Shown: positions 1-6,332, numbered from the stretch's first letter. The stretch is 16,057 nt of DNA from UBA5177 sp002413265 (GCA_036752825.1 DAIORV010000048.1:1-16057); one strand, 5' to 3'. Notes: generated by a model not told the origin, from the sequence alone. Program-made: numbers and translations.

Positions 1-18
1 CCCGCCTTATCCATTTTC

Positions 19-214
19 CTAACCCTTGTTCTTCTTCTGACTGAAGAACAGCATACTGCTCTCCTGCCGCAGGATCGAGGCAATGCTCGAGTAGCTGCCC
101 TGGAAATTCTGCCGCCATTGATCCAGTCCGTGGCGCAAACATGTCAGAGGTCGCGCCGCTGCGGAAGGATGCTGGCCACTGCCCAATGTCCGTCACATCT
201 TGCGGCGGCATCAT
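19..214 (-). pseudogene. Possible small gene downstream of the HNH gene, reading frame broken
   Basis: Five bases after the HNH stop codon an ATG-ATG at 214-209 opens a frame on the same strand, beginning MMPPQDVTDIGQW. That frame stays open to the window edge, but after about position 150 its codons lose their G/C third-base bias. A frame offset by one base (codons ending in TAG at 21-19) takes over the bias: 27 of its last 33 codons end in G or C. It reads like a natural C-terminus, with SSIASILRQESSMLFF and a lysine-rich end. The simplest reading is one gene of about 65 residues with a one-base insertion near 130-150, or a sequencing error there. The offset frame alone could also be a 55-residue ORF from TTG at 186, but no Shine-Dalgarno is seen. 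No family is recognised. Coupling to the HNH gene is suggested only by the 5-base spacing. Confidence 0.25.
27..50. repeat. Inverted repeat, 8-bp arms
   Basis: TGTTCTTC (27-34) and GAAGAACA (43-50) are exact reverse complements around an 8-base loop. It lies downstream of the HNH gene, inside the end of the possible small gene. There is no T-run on either side, so it is not a convincing intrinsic terminator. It could be a weak RNA hairpin or chance. Confidence 0.35.
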
Positions 215-219
215 GCCGC

Positions 220-798
220 TCAGCCGACGATCTTATGTGCGTCCGGAATGAACTTGATCCAGCCCGGATCGTAGGAGCCGTGGAGGTGCTGATGGACCCA
301 GTAGTAGCGGCTCACCTGCGGCTGTGAAGGCTCGGTGAGCAGATACATGCGCGCTTCGTCCGGAAGGCGGCCGCCCTTGCGATGATTGCACGTCTTGCAC
401 GCGCTCACCAGGTTCTCCCAGCGATGCGGGCCCCCGCGATGACGCGGCGTCACGTGATCGATCGTCAGATCCTTGGTCTGCTTTCCGCAGTATTGACAGG
501 TGTAGTTATCGCGCAGGAAGACTTCGCGGCGCGTGAGCTTGGCCACGGGATGCACCCGTTTGATGAGATACAGGAGGCGGATGACCGACGGACAGATGTA
601 GACCCGCGTGGTCGTACGCAGAGCCAGCGTGCCCTGCTCGATAACCTCGGCCTTGCCGTCGCCAACCAGCACAAACGCGCGACGCGCAGCGCACACGTTC
701 AGCGGCTCGAAGTTCTGATTCAAGACGAGGACGCGGGTGTTCACTGGTCTGCTTTCCCTTACAACAATCACCGACGCCTCGATCGTCTCCGAAGGCAT
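220..798 (-). CDS. HNH endonuclease family protein
   Basis: This is a 192-residue protein with a C-terminal HNH nuclease domain. The domain shows a zinc-binding pair C101-x2-C104, the core D114-H115, then N129 and C134-x2-C137-N138 followed by a basic stretch, all characteristic of the HNH fold that nicks or cuts DNA using one metal ion. The N-terminal part (VLVLNQNFEPLNV, about residues 23-35) matches the conserved head of a widespread subfamily of stand-alone HNH proteins in Actinobacteria, Chloroflexi and Cyanobacteria, whose cellular role is largely unknown. The start is uncertain. ATG at 798 has no Shine-Dalgarno and would lie only about 10 bases from the predicted transcription start. 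A GTG at 771 (residue 10) has GAGG five bases upstream, and GTG at 744 would begin just before the conserved head. No restriction methylase, intron or phage gene is adjacent, so a homing or restriction role is not indicated. Confidence 0.9.
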   Translation of the reverse strand: MPSETIEASVIVVRESRPVNTRVLVLNQNFEPLNVCAARRAFVLVGDGKAEVIEQGTLALRTTTRVYICPSVIRLLYLIKRVHPVAKLTRREVFLRDNYTCQYCGKQTKDLTIDHVTPRHRGGPHRWENLVSACKTCNHRKGGRLPDEARMYLLTEPSQPQVSRYYWVHQHLHGSYDPGWIKFIPDAHKIVG

Positions 799-814
799 CG
801 GTGAAACACGCCGA

Positions 815-843
815 ATTGTATCACCGGTTTTCGCAGTCTACAA
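815..843 (-). promoter_or_regulatory. Predicted sigma70-type promoter of the HNH gene
   Basis: On the minus strand, TTGTAG (843-838) is followed after 17 bases by TACAAT (820-815), preceded by TGA, which makes an extended -10 (TG-n-TACAAT). Transcription would begin near 808, giving a very short leader to the ATG at 798. A perfect TTGACA lies further upstream (859-854) but has no -10 at a good distance. Confidence 0.45.
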
Positions 844-923
844 CGCCCGGAAATGTCAAGCACGCGCGGCGACTGCGTGACGAAAGGGCGACACAAACGT
901 TTGAGGGTGGGGGGACCGAATCG

Positions 924-942
924 ACCGGTGGACTAACCGGTG
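924..942. repeat. Direct repeat ACCGGTG x2 in the divergent intergenic region
   Basis: ACCGGTG occurs at 924-930 and again at 936-942 with a 5-base spacer, a 12-base period. Each copy contains the self-complementary ACCGGT, and a third ACCGGT sits at 823-828 within the HNH promoter spacer. The region (799-1019) separates the divergent HNH and sigma-factor genes, so this could be a regulator site for the sigma operon. I found no clear -35/-10 pair for the sigma gene, as would be expected if it depends on an alternative sigma factor. Confidence 0.35.
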
Positions 943-1019
943 TAGTCTTGCAGGCCAATGTCACACATGCCGCTCGCCTCGCGTTCTAGCTGCAACAGCA
1001 GCAGGACAAGTAGGGAGGT

Positions 1020-1556
1020 ATGTGGCAGGTACGCGAAGGAGTCATTGCATCCGTGCTTCAGGTACGTCCGGTTCCGGATGCGGCCCTGTCGATAGACGAG
1101 CAGCTGAATCGGCTGATCTCGGATCACGAACGAGCTCTCTATAACTTCCTGCTGGCGCTGGTCCGCGACCCGGAGGTCGCCCTGGATTGTGCGCAGGATA
1201 CGTTCCTGCGAGCCTATGAAAACCTGCAAAAAAACAGACCGGTGAACGCTCCCTGGCTCTTTAAGGTGGCACGGAATCGCGCAATGGACGAATTTCGCCG
1301 CGGCAGCAAGTTTCGGCCAGAGTCTGACCCGACGGATGCGGTGCAGGTCCACGAGCCGACCGATCGAAACCTGGCCGTTCGACAAGCCTTCTCGGAGCTC
1401 TCACCCTCCGACCGCGAAGTTCTGTACCTCTTCGACGTGGCTGGCTTCAAGACGGATGAGATAGGCCAGATGTTGGGGGTACGTGGCAGCGCCATCCGTC
1501 AACGCCTGTCTCGGGCGCGAGTGCGCCTGCGTCAAGCCTACGGAGTCGAGCCGTGA
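1020..1556 (+). CDS. Sigma-70 family RNA polymerase sigma factor (ECF-like)
   Basis: This 178-residue, two-domain sigma factor directs RNA polymerase to a dedicated promoter set. Region 2 spans about residues 29-96. It includes the core-binding and -10 recognition part (DCAQDTFLRAYENL near 56-69, FKVARNRAMDEFRR near 81-94). Region 4 spans about 118-172, with the helix-turn-helix near 143-165 (KTDEIGQMLGVRGSAIRQRL). There is no region 1.1 or 3, typical of extracytoplasmic-function factors. The stop codon overlaps the GTG start of the next gene (GTGA), which encodes a zinc-finger anti-sigma factor, the usual genetic arrangement for an ECF factor and its inhibitor. The start is uncertain. ATG at 1020 has AGGGAGG only one base away, which is too close for normal initiation. 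GTG at 1053 (residue 12) has AAGGAG eleven bases upstream and would keep all of region 2. Confidence 0.92.
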   Translation: MWQVREGVIASVLQVRPVPDAALSIDEQLNRLISDHERALYNFLLALVRDPEVALDCAQDTFLRAYENLQKNRPVNAPWLFKVARNRAMDEFRRGSKFRPESDPTDAVQVHEPTDRNLAVRQAFSELSPSDREVLYLFDVAGFKTDEIGQMLGVRGSAIRQRLSRARVRLRQAYGVEP

Positions 1557-2446
1557 GCGCGCATGACCGATTCCAGGAGATGCTGGCGCGCCGTCGCGAG
1601 CTGAGCGCTGACGAGAAACAGAAGCTCGAAACGCATCTAGGCGCGTGTTCCGACTGTACGGTGCGTGCCGAGGCGTACGCCGCGCAGAGTGCCGCTCTGA
1701 GGACGATACCGCAGGAACCGGTACCCGGCGCGTTGCGTGCTCGCGTCCTTGCCGCAACTCGCGAGCGGCAAGTTCAGGGGAGGCGCCGGCTTCACCTGTT
1801 TCCGGCACTGTCAGCCTCGGCCGCCGCGCTACTGGTGGCCGCCATCAGCGTCTTTGCCTGGAGCCACCGGCCCCAAGGGGGCAATCAGGCGGTGATTCCT
1901 CCTGCCTCCACCCCGCGCGCCACGAGCCAGGCAACCCCGCGCACCGCATCGAGCCACCACGTGAGCGGCCACCATCACACGCCGACGAAAAAGGGCAAGG
2001 CAACATCCCCCGGCGGGACACCGAGCCAGTCGCGCGCCTCCGGACCGTCGTTCACGGTCGCGGGTGGCCCCGTTCCAACGCATCCTCCCGGCCTGCCGCA
2101 GAATTCTGGAACGGCAGATTCCTCCTTCCCCACAGCCGCCGCTGTCACTTCGGCTTTACTCGGTCACCGGCCCGCCGGTTCGCAGCCACGACACCCAGCG
2201 GCACCAGCCGTGAACGGTCCACCTCAGATAGCCGCCGGCCCCCCGCATCCCACAGCGGCTCCACGCCCTCCGAGTGCTCCAGTCGCTCCACCCAGTACGC
2301 CCTCCGGCCCCCCGACGGGCTCCGCACCGACGGCAACTCCTCCGGCGACGCCCGGAACGCCCATGGCCGCTGCCTCGCTACCGGCCACGCCGACGCCAAC
2401 CGCTCCGGCTACGATCGCAGCTCCCTCAGTTACCACCACACCCTGA
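1553..2446 (+). CDS. Zinc-finger anti-sigma factor with long Pro/Thr/Ala-rich outer tail
   Basis: This 297-residue single-pass membrane protein likely holds the upstream sigma factor inactive. The N-terminal cytoplasmic part carries the ZAS signature H28-x3-C32-x2-C35, with H4 as a possible further ligand. A hydrophobic segment at about residues 82-102 would span the membrane. Residues 103-297 would then be outside. They are almost entirely Pro, Thr, Ala, Ser and Gly, with a histidine cluster (HH at 135-136, HHH at 140-142) and no recognisable folded domain. Such tails are often cell-wall-spanning stalks and may be O-glycosylated; that is inference. The GTG start overlaps the sigma stop by four bases, indicating translational coupling and matched stoichiometry. 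The TGA stop is followed four bases later by a strong promoter for the next gene. An open alternative frame over the low-complexity tail is a composition artefact. Confidence 0.85.
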   Translation: MSAHDRFQEMLARRRELSADEKQKLETHLGACSDCTVRAEAYAAQSAALRTIPQEPVPGALRARVLAATRERQVQGRRRLHLFPALSASAAALLVAAISVFAWSHRPQGGNQAVIPPASTPRATSQATPRTASSHHVSGHHHTPTKKGKATSPGGTPSQSRASGPSFTVAGGPVPTHPPGLPQNSGTADSSFPTAAAVTSALLGHRPAGSQPRHPAAPAVNGPPQIAAGPPHPTAAPRPPSAPVAPPSTPSGPPTGSAPTATPPATPGTPMAAASLPATPTPTAPATIAAPSVTTTP

Positions 2447-2450
2447 TCTC

Positions 2451-2479
2451 TTGACCATATGCCGCGAGAGGCGGATAAT
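2451..2479 (+). promoter_or_regulatory. Sigma70-type promoter of the SEC-C/TPR gene
   Basis: TTGACC (2451-2456) and GATAAT (2474-2479) are each one base off the consensus hexamers, and the spacer is exactly 17 bases. Transcription would start near 2486, leaving a leader of about 60 bases to ATG 2546. The leader begins with a short hairpin, GTCAG (2482-2486), CAAAAA loop, CTGAC (2493-2497). The promoter suggests the SEC-C gene can be made independently of the sigma/anti-sigma pair just upstream. Confidence 0.65.
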
Positions 2480-2545
2480 GGGTCAGCAAAAACTGACGGC
2501 GCCGCGCCGCACGCCGCTTTCCGTTTGTCCTGATCGGAAGAACAC

Positions 2546-4768
2546 ATGGTCCAGCACCTGGAGCGGCCGCCGGGACGCAACGATCCCTGTCCGTGCGGCA
2601 GCGGAAAGAAGTACAAGCGCTGCTGCCTCCTTACAGAAAGCGCCCAGCGGCCGGCTCGCTCATTCGACGATGTCCTGGCGAAGGTTTACGCGGCTGACGA
2701 GCTCGGAGATTCGGCCGGAGCGCTGCAGACCCTGGAAGAAGGCCGCTTGCTCCTGCGGCATTCCGACCTGGATCGGATGCTGGTCGACCGTCTTCTCGAA
2801 CTGCCGCCCGAGGAAGGTGAGACCGCGCTCCGCGGCTGGTGGAACACGGAACACGACCGATTCAGTGGAGCGGGCCTCGCTCAGCTGCTGATCTTGCAAG
2901 GCCACGCCACTCAGGCGCTCGAGGTTCTGACCGGGAGCCGGAGCGCCGACGCGCCCCCGGAATATTGGCGACTACTCGCCCAGCTGAAAGACGAAGGCGG
3001 CCACCCGGACGCAGCCGTAGCGGCACTGGAGATGTATGCGCGAATGGCGCCGGGGGATGCCGAGGCGTGGATAACGCTGGCGGATCTTCAAAGCCGTCAG
3101 GGCCAGACTGAGCGTGCCCTACTCTCCCTGCGGCGCGCGAGCGACGCAGCCCCAGAGCGCTTGACGCCCCGCATGCTCCGGGTCCACCTCCTCACCGAAG
3201 AGGGACGCTGGCGCGAGGCCCGGGATCTGGCGGAGAGCCTGGTCGACGGCGAGTACGAGGACGACAAGGAGGAGACTCGAAGAGAACTCAAGGACGTGCT
3301 CGCCCAGGCCTACTTCGTCCTTGGTGACTTCGATTCTGCTCGGGCGATTTGGTCGGATCTTCTCGAGCGCGACCCGTCAGATGTGGAGCTTCGCTATCGA
3401 CTCGCCAATCTCGAAGCAGCCGCCGACCGGCCACGGCGAGCGCTTCTCGTACTGGGCGATCAGGAAGGCGAGGTGGACGAGCCACGCTCACTCGACATTC
3501 AGCTTCGCTGTCTCCTCTCGCTCGACGAATATCTGGAAGCGGAAGTCGTTGCCGAGAAGCTCGAGCGCCGAGAACCTGGGGCTCTGCTCCTACCATTGGT
3601 ACGTGCCGCGCAGGCGACATACGCGGGTGACCATGCCTGGGCCCTGGAATATCTTCAGGATCCACCGCCCGACCGCTACGGAAGTCTCTGGCATAGCCTT
3701 CGGCTCTGCTCTCTTGCAAGTCTCGGCCGCTGGAACGAGGTTCTTCCAGAGCTGAAGGCCATAGAAACGCCCGACGATCGAGTGCTCCTCAGCGCCGCCC
3801 TCGGCGCCATGTCAACCGGCCGTCTAGATCTGGCCGATCGCCTGGTCGCCGCGATGGAAGACCAGGGTTCGAACGAAGCCCGATCCTTGAGCGCCCTGCT
3901 CGGTCCGTTACGACAGCAGCGTCGAGCCGATGAAGTGCGGAGGCAACAACAGGTCGATCAAGCGGAGAAACAGCGGCGTGCCCTTGAAAACCGCGACCTC
4001 AGACGTCAGGTGCACGAGCTCGAGCGTGAAAACGCGCTCCTGAGTGACGCCTTCGCCGAGTCTGAGGAGACGGTAAAGCGCATGGCGCAGAAGCTGGGCA
4101 TGGAGCACGGTACGACCGACTGGGAGAGCTGGCTGCGAGATGTCGGCATACGGGCACAGCGAGACGCGGTCGCGCGCGAACGAAGGCTTGCCGAATCGAC
4201 GCTGCGCTCACTACTGGGCACCGATTGCTGGGAGGACCTCTCCGAGAGCGTGCGAGCCGCGCTTCGCGACGCGGAGCAAGCGTACTCTTCGGACGGCGAC
4301 ATCCTCGATCACGGCACCGTGCTTATGGGCTACGCTCGCGGTTTGGAAAGCGCCTTCAAGGAGGCTATATTCCGGCCCGCATGGGAGCGATGGCAGCACC
4401 AGCCGGGAAACGTCGCTCGTTTGCAAGATGAGATGCACGACCCGTCGCTCGGTCCATTCGTGCGCTTCCTGCTCCACGGAAGTCACCTCACCCTGGGCAG
4501 CATGGCGGCCGCTCTGGACCGAATGGGCGATGAGCGACGCACCGGAGTTGCGATCGACCTGCTGCGAGACACCGTCCGCGTCGACAGGCACGACGAGCGC
4601 ACCCTCTCCGACTGGAGACGGACGGCAGAGCGCCTGTCAATCGCCGCGGAAGCGAGGAACCGGCCCGCCCATGCCGCCGCCGTCTCCGAGGAAGAGCTCC
4701 GTTCTTTCCGGGACCTGGTTCTCGGCATCGACGGGCTGCTGCGCTCGCTCGCGCAGTTCTGCCTGTGA
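2546..4768 (+). CDS. SEC-C motif / TPR / coiled-coil protein with HEPN-like C-terminus
   Basis: This is a 740-residue soluble protein. Residues 12-28 hold a SEC-C zinc motif with exact C-x-C-x8-C-C spacing (C15, C17, C26, C27), as at the SecA tail, where it binds metal, SecB and ribosomes. Residues about 40-440 are helical repeats of TPR type (for example RALLSLRRASDAAPERL at 190-206 and VLAQAYFVLGDFDSARAIW at 251-269). Residues about 455-550 are Arg/Glu/Gln-rich heptads, a probable coiled coil. Residues about 560-740 form a separate helical region containing YARGLESAFKEAIF (596-609) and R704-N705-x3-H709, followed by a helix ending near the C-terminus. R-N-x3-H fits the R-x4-6-H catalytic motif of HEPN ribonucleases; this assignment is my inference. 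It has its own promoter and ends overlapping an alternative GTG of the next gene. A role in translation or RNA quality control, or as a toxin-like effector, is possible but unproven. Confidence 0.8.
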   Translation: MVQHLERPPGRNDPCPCGSGKKYKRCCLLTESAQRPARSFDDVLAKVYAADELGDSAGALQTLEEGRLLLRHSDLDRMLVDRLLELPPEEGETALRGWWNTEHDRFSGAGLAQLLILQGHATQALEVLTGSRSADAPPEYWRLLAQLKDEGGHPDAAVAALEMYARMAPGDAEAWITLADLQSRQGQTERALLSLRRASDAAPERLTPRMLRVHLLTEEGRWREARDLAESLVDGEYEDDKEETRRELKDVLAQAYFVLGDFDSARAIWSDLLERDPSDVELRYRLANLEAAADRPRRALLVLGDQEGEVDEPRSLDIQLRCLLSLDEYLEAEVVAEKLERREPGALLLPLVRAAQATYAGDHAWALEYLQDPPPDRYGSLWHSLRLCSLASLGRWNEVLPELKAIETPDDRVLLSAALGAMSTGRLDLADRLVAAMEDQGSNEARSLSALLGPLRQQRRADEVRRQQQVDQAEKQRRALENRDLRRQVHELERENALLSDAFAESEETVKRMAQKLGMEHGTTDWESWLRDVGIRAQRDAVARERRLAESTLRSLLGTDCWEDLSESVRAALRDAEQAYSSDGDILDHGTVLMGYARGLESAFKEAIFRPAWERWQHQPGNVARLQDEMHDPSLGPFVRFLLHGSHLTLGSMAAALDRMGDERRTGVAIDLLRDTVRVDRHDERTLSDWRRTAERLSIAAEARNRPAHAAAVSEEELRSFRDLVLGIDGLLRSLAQFCL

Positions 4769-4794
4769 GAGGGCAGGTCAGGGAGGATCGCGGA

Positions 4795-6222
4795 GTGACG
4801 CATGGTTACCGAGCAGTCATTCCCCGACACGACGACTCACGCGCTGGACGATTACGAAATCGTGTCGTGGCAGCCGGGAGGTGGCGCAGCCGCTGGCTCG
4901 GCGAGTGGAGACCTGCTAAAGGCGCCGGCCTTGCGCTCGCTGCCGTTATCCTCCTTGGGGCGTCCTGGGTGACCCTCAGCGCCGTCTCCAAGAGCGGCGC
5001 CGGCTCGATTCCAGGGAGCGCAACAACGGCCGGGGCGGCGACCGTACTCAAACACGCGCTAAAAGCATCCAGTAATCCCGCACCGTACTCGGGCACCTCC
5101 GAGATCACATTTGCGCTCGCGCCTTCCCAAGCGCCACCAGCGGCCTCGGGCGACCTTGGGCAAAACCGGATTGTCTCGCAGTATGCCCTTCAGGACAGTA
5201 CCCACTGGTGGATTCACACCCACATCCTTCAGCCGGCGCTGCAACGTGAAGACCAGTTCGCGGTAGCGGACGGCAAGACTGCAGTGTGGTACCGAAGTCT
5301 GACGAATACCGCTCTCTCCTTTCCCTTACAGTCCGGCACAGTCAGCGGGCTGTTCGGGGAGCTGCAGGGAAGTCACAGTATCGCCGAGAACCTGAACCAA
5401 TTCGTCAGAGCTCTCTCGCATATTCCGGGAGAGAGAGCCGTCGTGATCCGGCAGGACCGCCTGCGGCTGCCGGGTGACTCGACCGCCACTCATTTAACGG
5501 ATGTCCTCCAGGTATCTCCGGTCATTCGCGAGTCTGGATCCTGCAGCGGCGCCGCCCATTGCGCGAGTAAGAGCCACGGCTACGGACGCGCCCTTTTCTG
5601 GATCGAGCGCTCCGATGGATTGGTGTTGCGGTATCAAGAGATGGGGATGCCCACCTCTGGAGAATTCCCACAACATTTCGTGTACCAGGTGACGTCGCTG
5701 AAGCGCAGCGGCCCTACTGCCGCTCAGCTCGCGTACCGTTCGCCCGTGACGCCGATCCCGAGCTCCTCTTCCGTGTCAAGCTCCAGTGGCGGCGTCAGCG
5801 TGGGTGGCAGCCTCGGCAGTCAATGGACCGCACCAACAGGCCTGGTATCGCTGCCCGCTCCCACCGATGCTCACGGCTACGCGTACACCAGCTGCGGCTC
5901 CGGGCAGGGAACCGACTCACAGGGAAACACCATATCGGCGAGCGTCCTGTTCGTGAATGGCTGGAAAAGTGGACCCCTCAAGGGCCGTATTTGTACCCAC
6001 CCCTTCGTCTATCTCCAGGAGCAGGTGCGCACACAAGGCTTGCCGGCGCCGCTGCAAGTCGGCTCCGGACATGTGACGGGCGGCTGCACTGCCTATGCAA
6101 GCAGCTACCACGACGGCCTGCATTGGCTCGCTCTGCAAAAAGGCAAGGTGAGCATCCTGGCAGTCGCGGACAAACTCGACCGGCGTGCGCTCATTTCATA
6201 CGCGGATCGCGCCTGTCGCTAG
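4795..6222 (+). CDS. Membrane-anchored extracytoplasmic protein, LolA/RseB-like in appearance
   Basis: This protein of about 475 residues has an Arg-rich N-terminus, one hydrophobic segment (GAGLALAAVILLGASWVTL, about residues 43-61) and a large outer part. The first outer domain (about 75-320) alternates short strands with phrases such as QFAVADGKTAVWY and GRALFWIERSDGLVLRY. This pattern resembles LolA/RseB/MucB-type half-barrels, which bind lipids or lipoproteins and in RseB restrain anti-sigma proteolysis. The similarity is by eye only. A Ser/Gly linker (about 322-348) leads to a C-terminal domain of about 120 residues with four cysteines, unrecognised. GTG at 4795 is favoured because GGGAGG lies eight bases upstream; GTG at 4765 overlaps the previous stop but has no Shine-Dalgarno. 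The first 40 codons look atypical, and the overlapping frame from ATG 4802 looks more coding-like, so a frameshift near 4900-4930 is possible. Confidence 0.65.
   Translation: MTHGYRAVIPRHDDSRAGRLRNRVVAAGRWRSRWLGEWRPAKGAGLALAAVILLGASWVTLSAVSKSGAGSIPGSATTAGAATVLKHALKASSNPAPYSGTSEITFALAPSQAPPAASGDLGQNRIVSQYALQDSTHWWIHTHILQPALQREDQFAVADGKTAVWYRSLTNTALSFPLQSGTVSGLFGELQGSHSIAENLNQFVRALSHIPGERAVVIRQDRLRLPGDSTATHLTDVLQVSPVIRESGSCSGAAHCASKSHGYGRALFWIERSDGLVLRYQEMGMPTSGEFPQHFVYQVTSLKRSGPTAAQLAYRSPVTPIPSSSSVSSSSGGVSVGGSLGSQWTAPTGLVSLPAPTDAHGYAYTSCGSGQGTDSQGNTISASVLFVNGWKSGPLKGRICTHPFVYLQEQVRTQGLPAPLQVGSGHVTGGCTAYASSYHDGLHWLALQKGKVSILAVADKLDRRALISYADRACR
4802..4972 (+). other. Overlapping reading frame, possible true N-terminus of the membrane protein
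   Basis: ATG at 4802 has GGAG six bases upstream and opens 56 codons ending at TGA 4970-4972, beginning MVTEQSFPDTTTHALDDYE. Over the first 20 codons, 15 third positions are G or C, against 7 of 20 in the overlapping frame used by the annotated gene. The peptide looks like an ordinary acidic cytoplasmic N-terminus. A one-base slip near 4905-4925 would join it to the membrane segment of the 4795-6222 gene. Alternatives are a sequencing indel, a true mutation, a translated leader peptide, or chance. Confidence 0.3.
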
Positions 6223-6267
6223 GTCAGACTCAGCCCATCAGTCGCCTTGGTCAATCGAAACAGGAGT

Positions 6268-6292
6268 ATATCCGACTGAATTCGTCGGATAT
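6268..6292. repeat. Perfect 9-bp inverted repeat upstream of the DtxR-family gene
   Basis: ATATCCGAC (6268-6276) and GTCGGATAT (6284-6292) are exact reverse complements around a 7-base spacer, 25 bases in all. It lies between the membrane-protein stop and the regulator gene. No T-run follows, so it is more like a regulator-binding site than a terminator. Its sequence is unrelated to the CCTAAC/GTTAGG motif next to it, so a second regulator could be involved. Confidence 0.5.
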
Positions 6293-6295
6293 GCC

Positions 6296-6332
6296 CCTAA
6301 CTTTGCTACTGTGGATGTTAGGGAGACCTAAC
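6296..6332 (+). promoter_or_regulatory. Operator-like CCTAAC/GTTAGG repeats abutting the DtxR-family start codon
   Basis: Three exact half-sites occur: CCTAAC at 6296-6301, GTTAGG at 6317-6322 and CCTAAC at 6327-6332, the last touching the ATG at 6333. The inner pair forms GTTAGG-GAGA-CCTAAC. TTAGG/CCTAA half-sites are characteristic of DtxR/IdeR-type iron boxes, although the spacing here differs from the classical 19-bp box. The Shine-Dalgarno GGGAG (6321-6325) lies inside the repeat, so a bound repressor, or an RNA hairpin using either CCTAAC arm, would block translation initiation. Autoregulation by the encoded regulator is the natural inference. Confidence 0.55.

Noticed and set aside
1..327. 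Plus-strand open frame across the left edge
   Set aside because: It runs antisense through the HNH gene and has no coding character. The coding bias near the left edge is on the minus strand.
220..798. HNH protein as part of a homing intron, restriction system or prophage
   Set aside because: No intron or group II features, no methylase, portal or terminase gene nearby, and the N-terminal head belongs to a stand-alone chromosomal subfamily.
1645..2454. Long open plus-strand frame of 269 codons over the anti-sigma tail
   Set aside because: It lies in another frame of the Pro/Thr/Ala-rich tail, has Arg/Ser-rich composition typical of a shifted GC-rich frame, and lacks any domain. The real frame has the ZAS motif and membrane helix.
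4140..4919. Open plus-strand frame of 259 codons within the end of the SEC-C/TPR gene
   Set aside because: Low-complexity Arg/Ser/Thr/Pro composition without motifs. It overlaps a frame with clear domains.
5823..6332. Upstream extension of the DtxR-family frame
   Set aside because: The frame is open for 170 codons before ATG 6333, but it overlaps the real membrane-protein gene and crosses the operator repeats. The ribosome site and family N-terminus fix the start at 6333.
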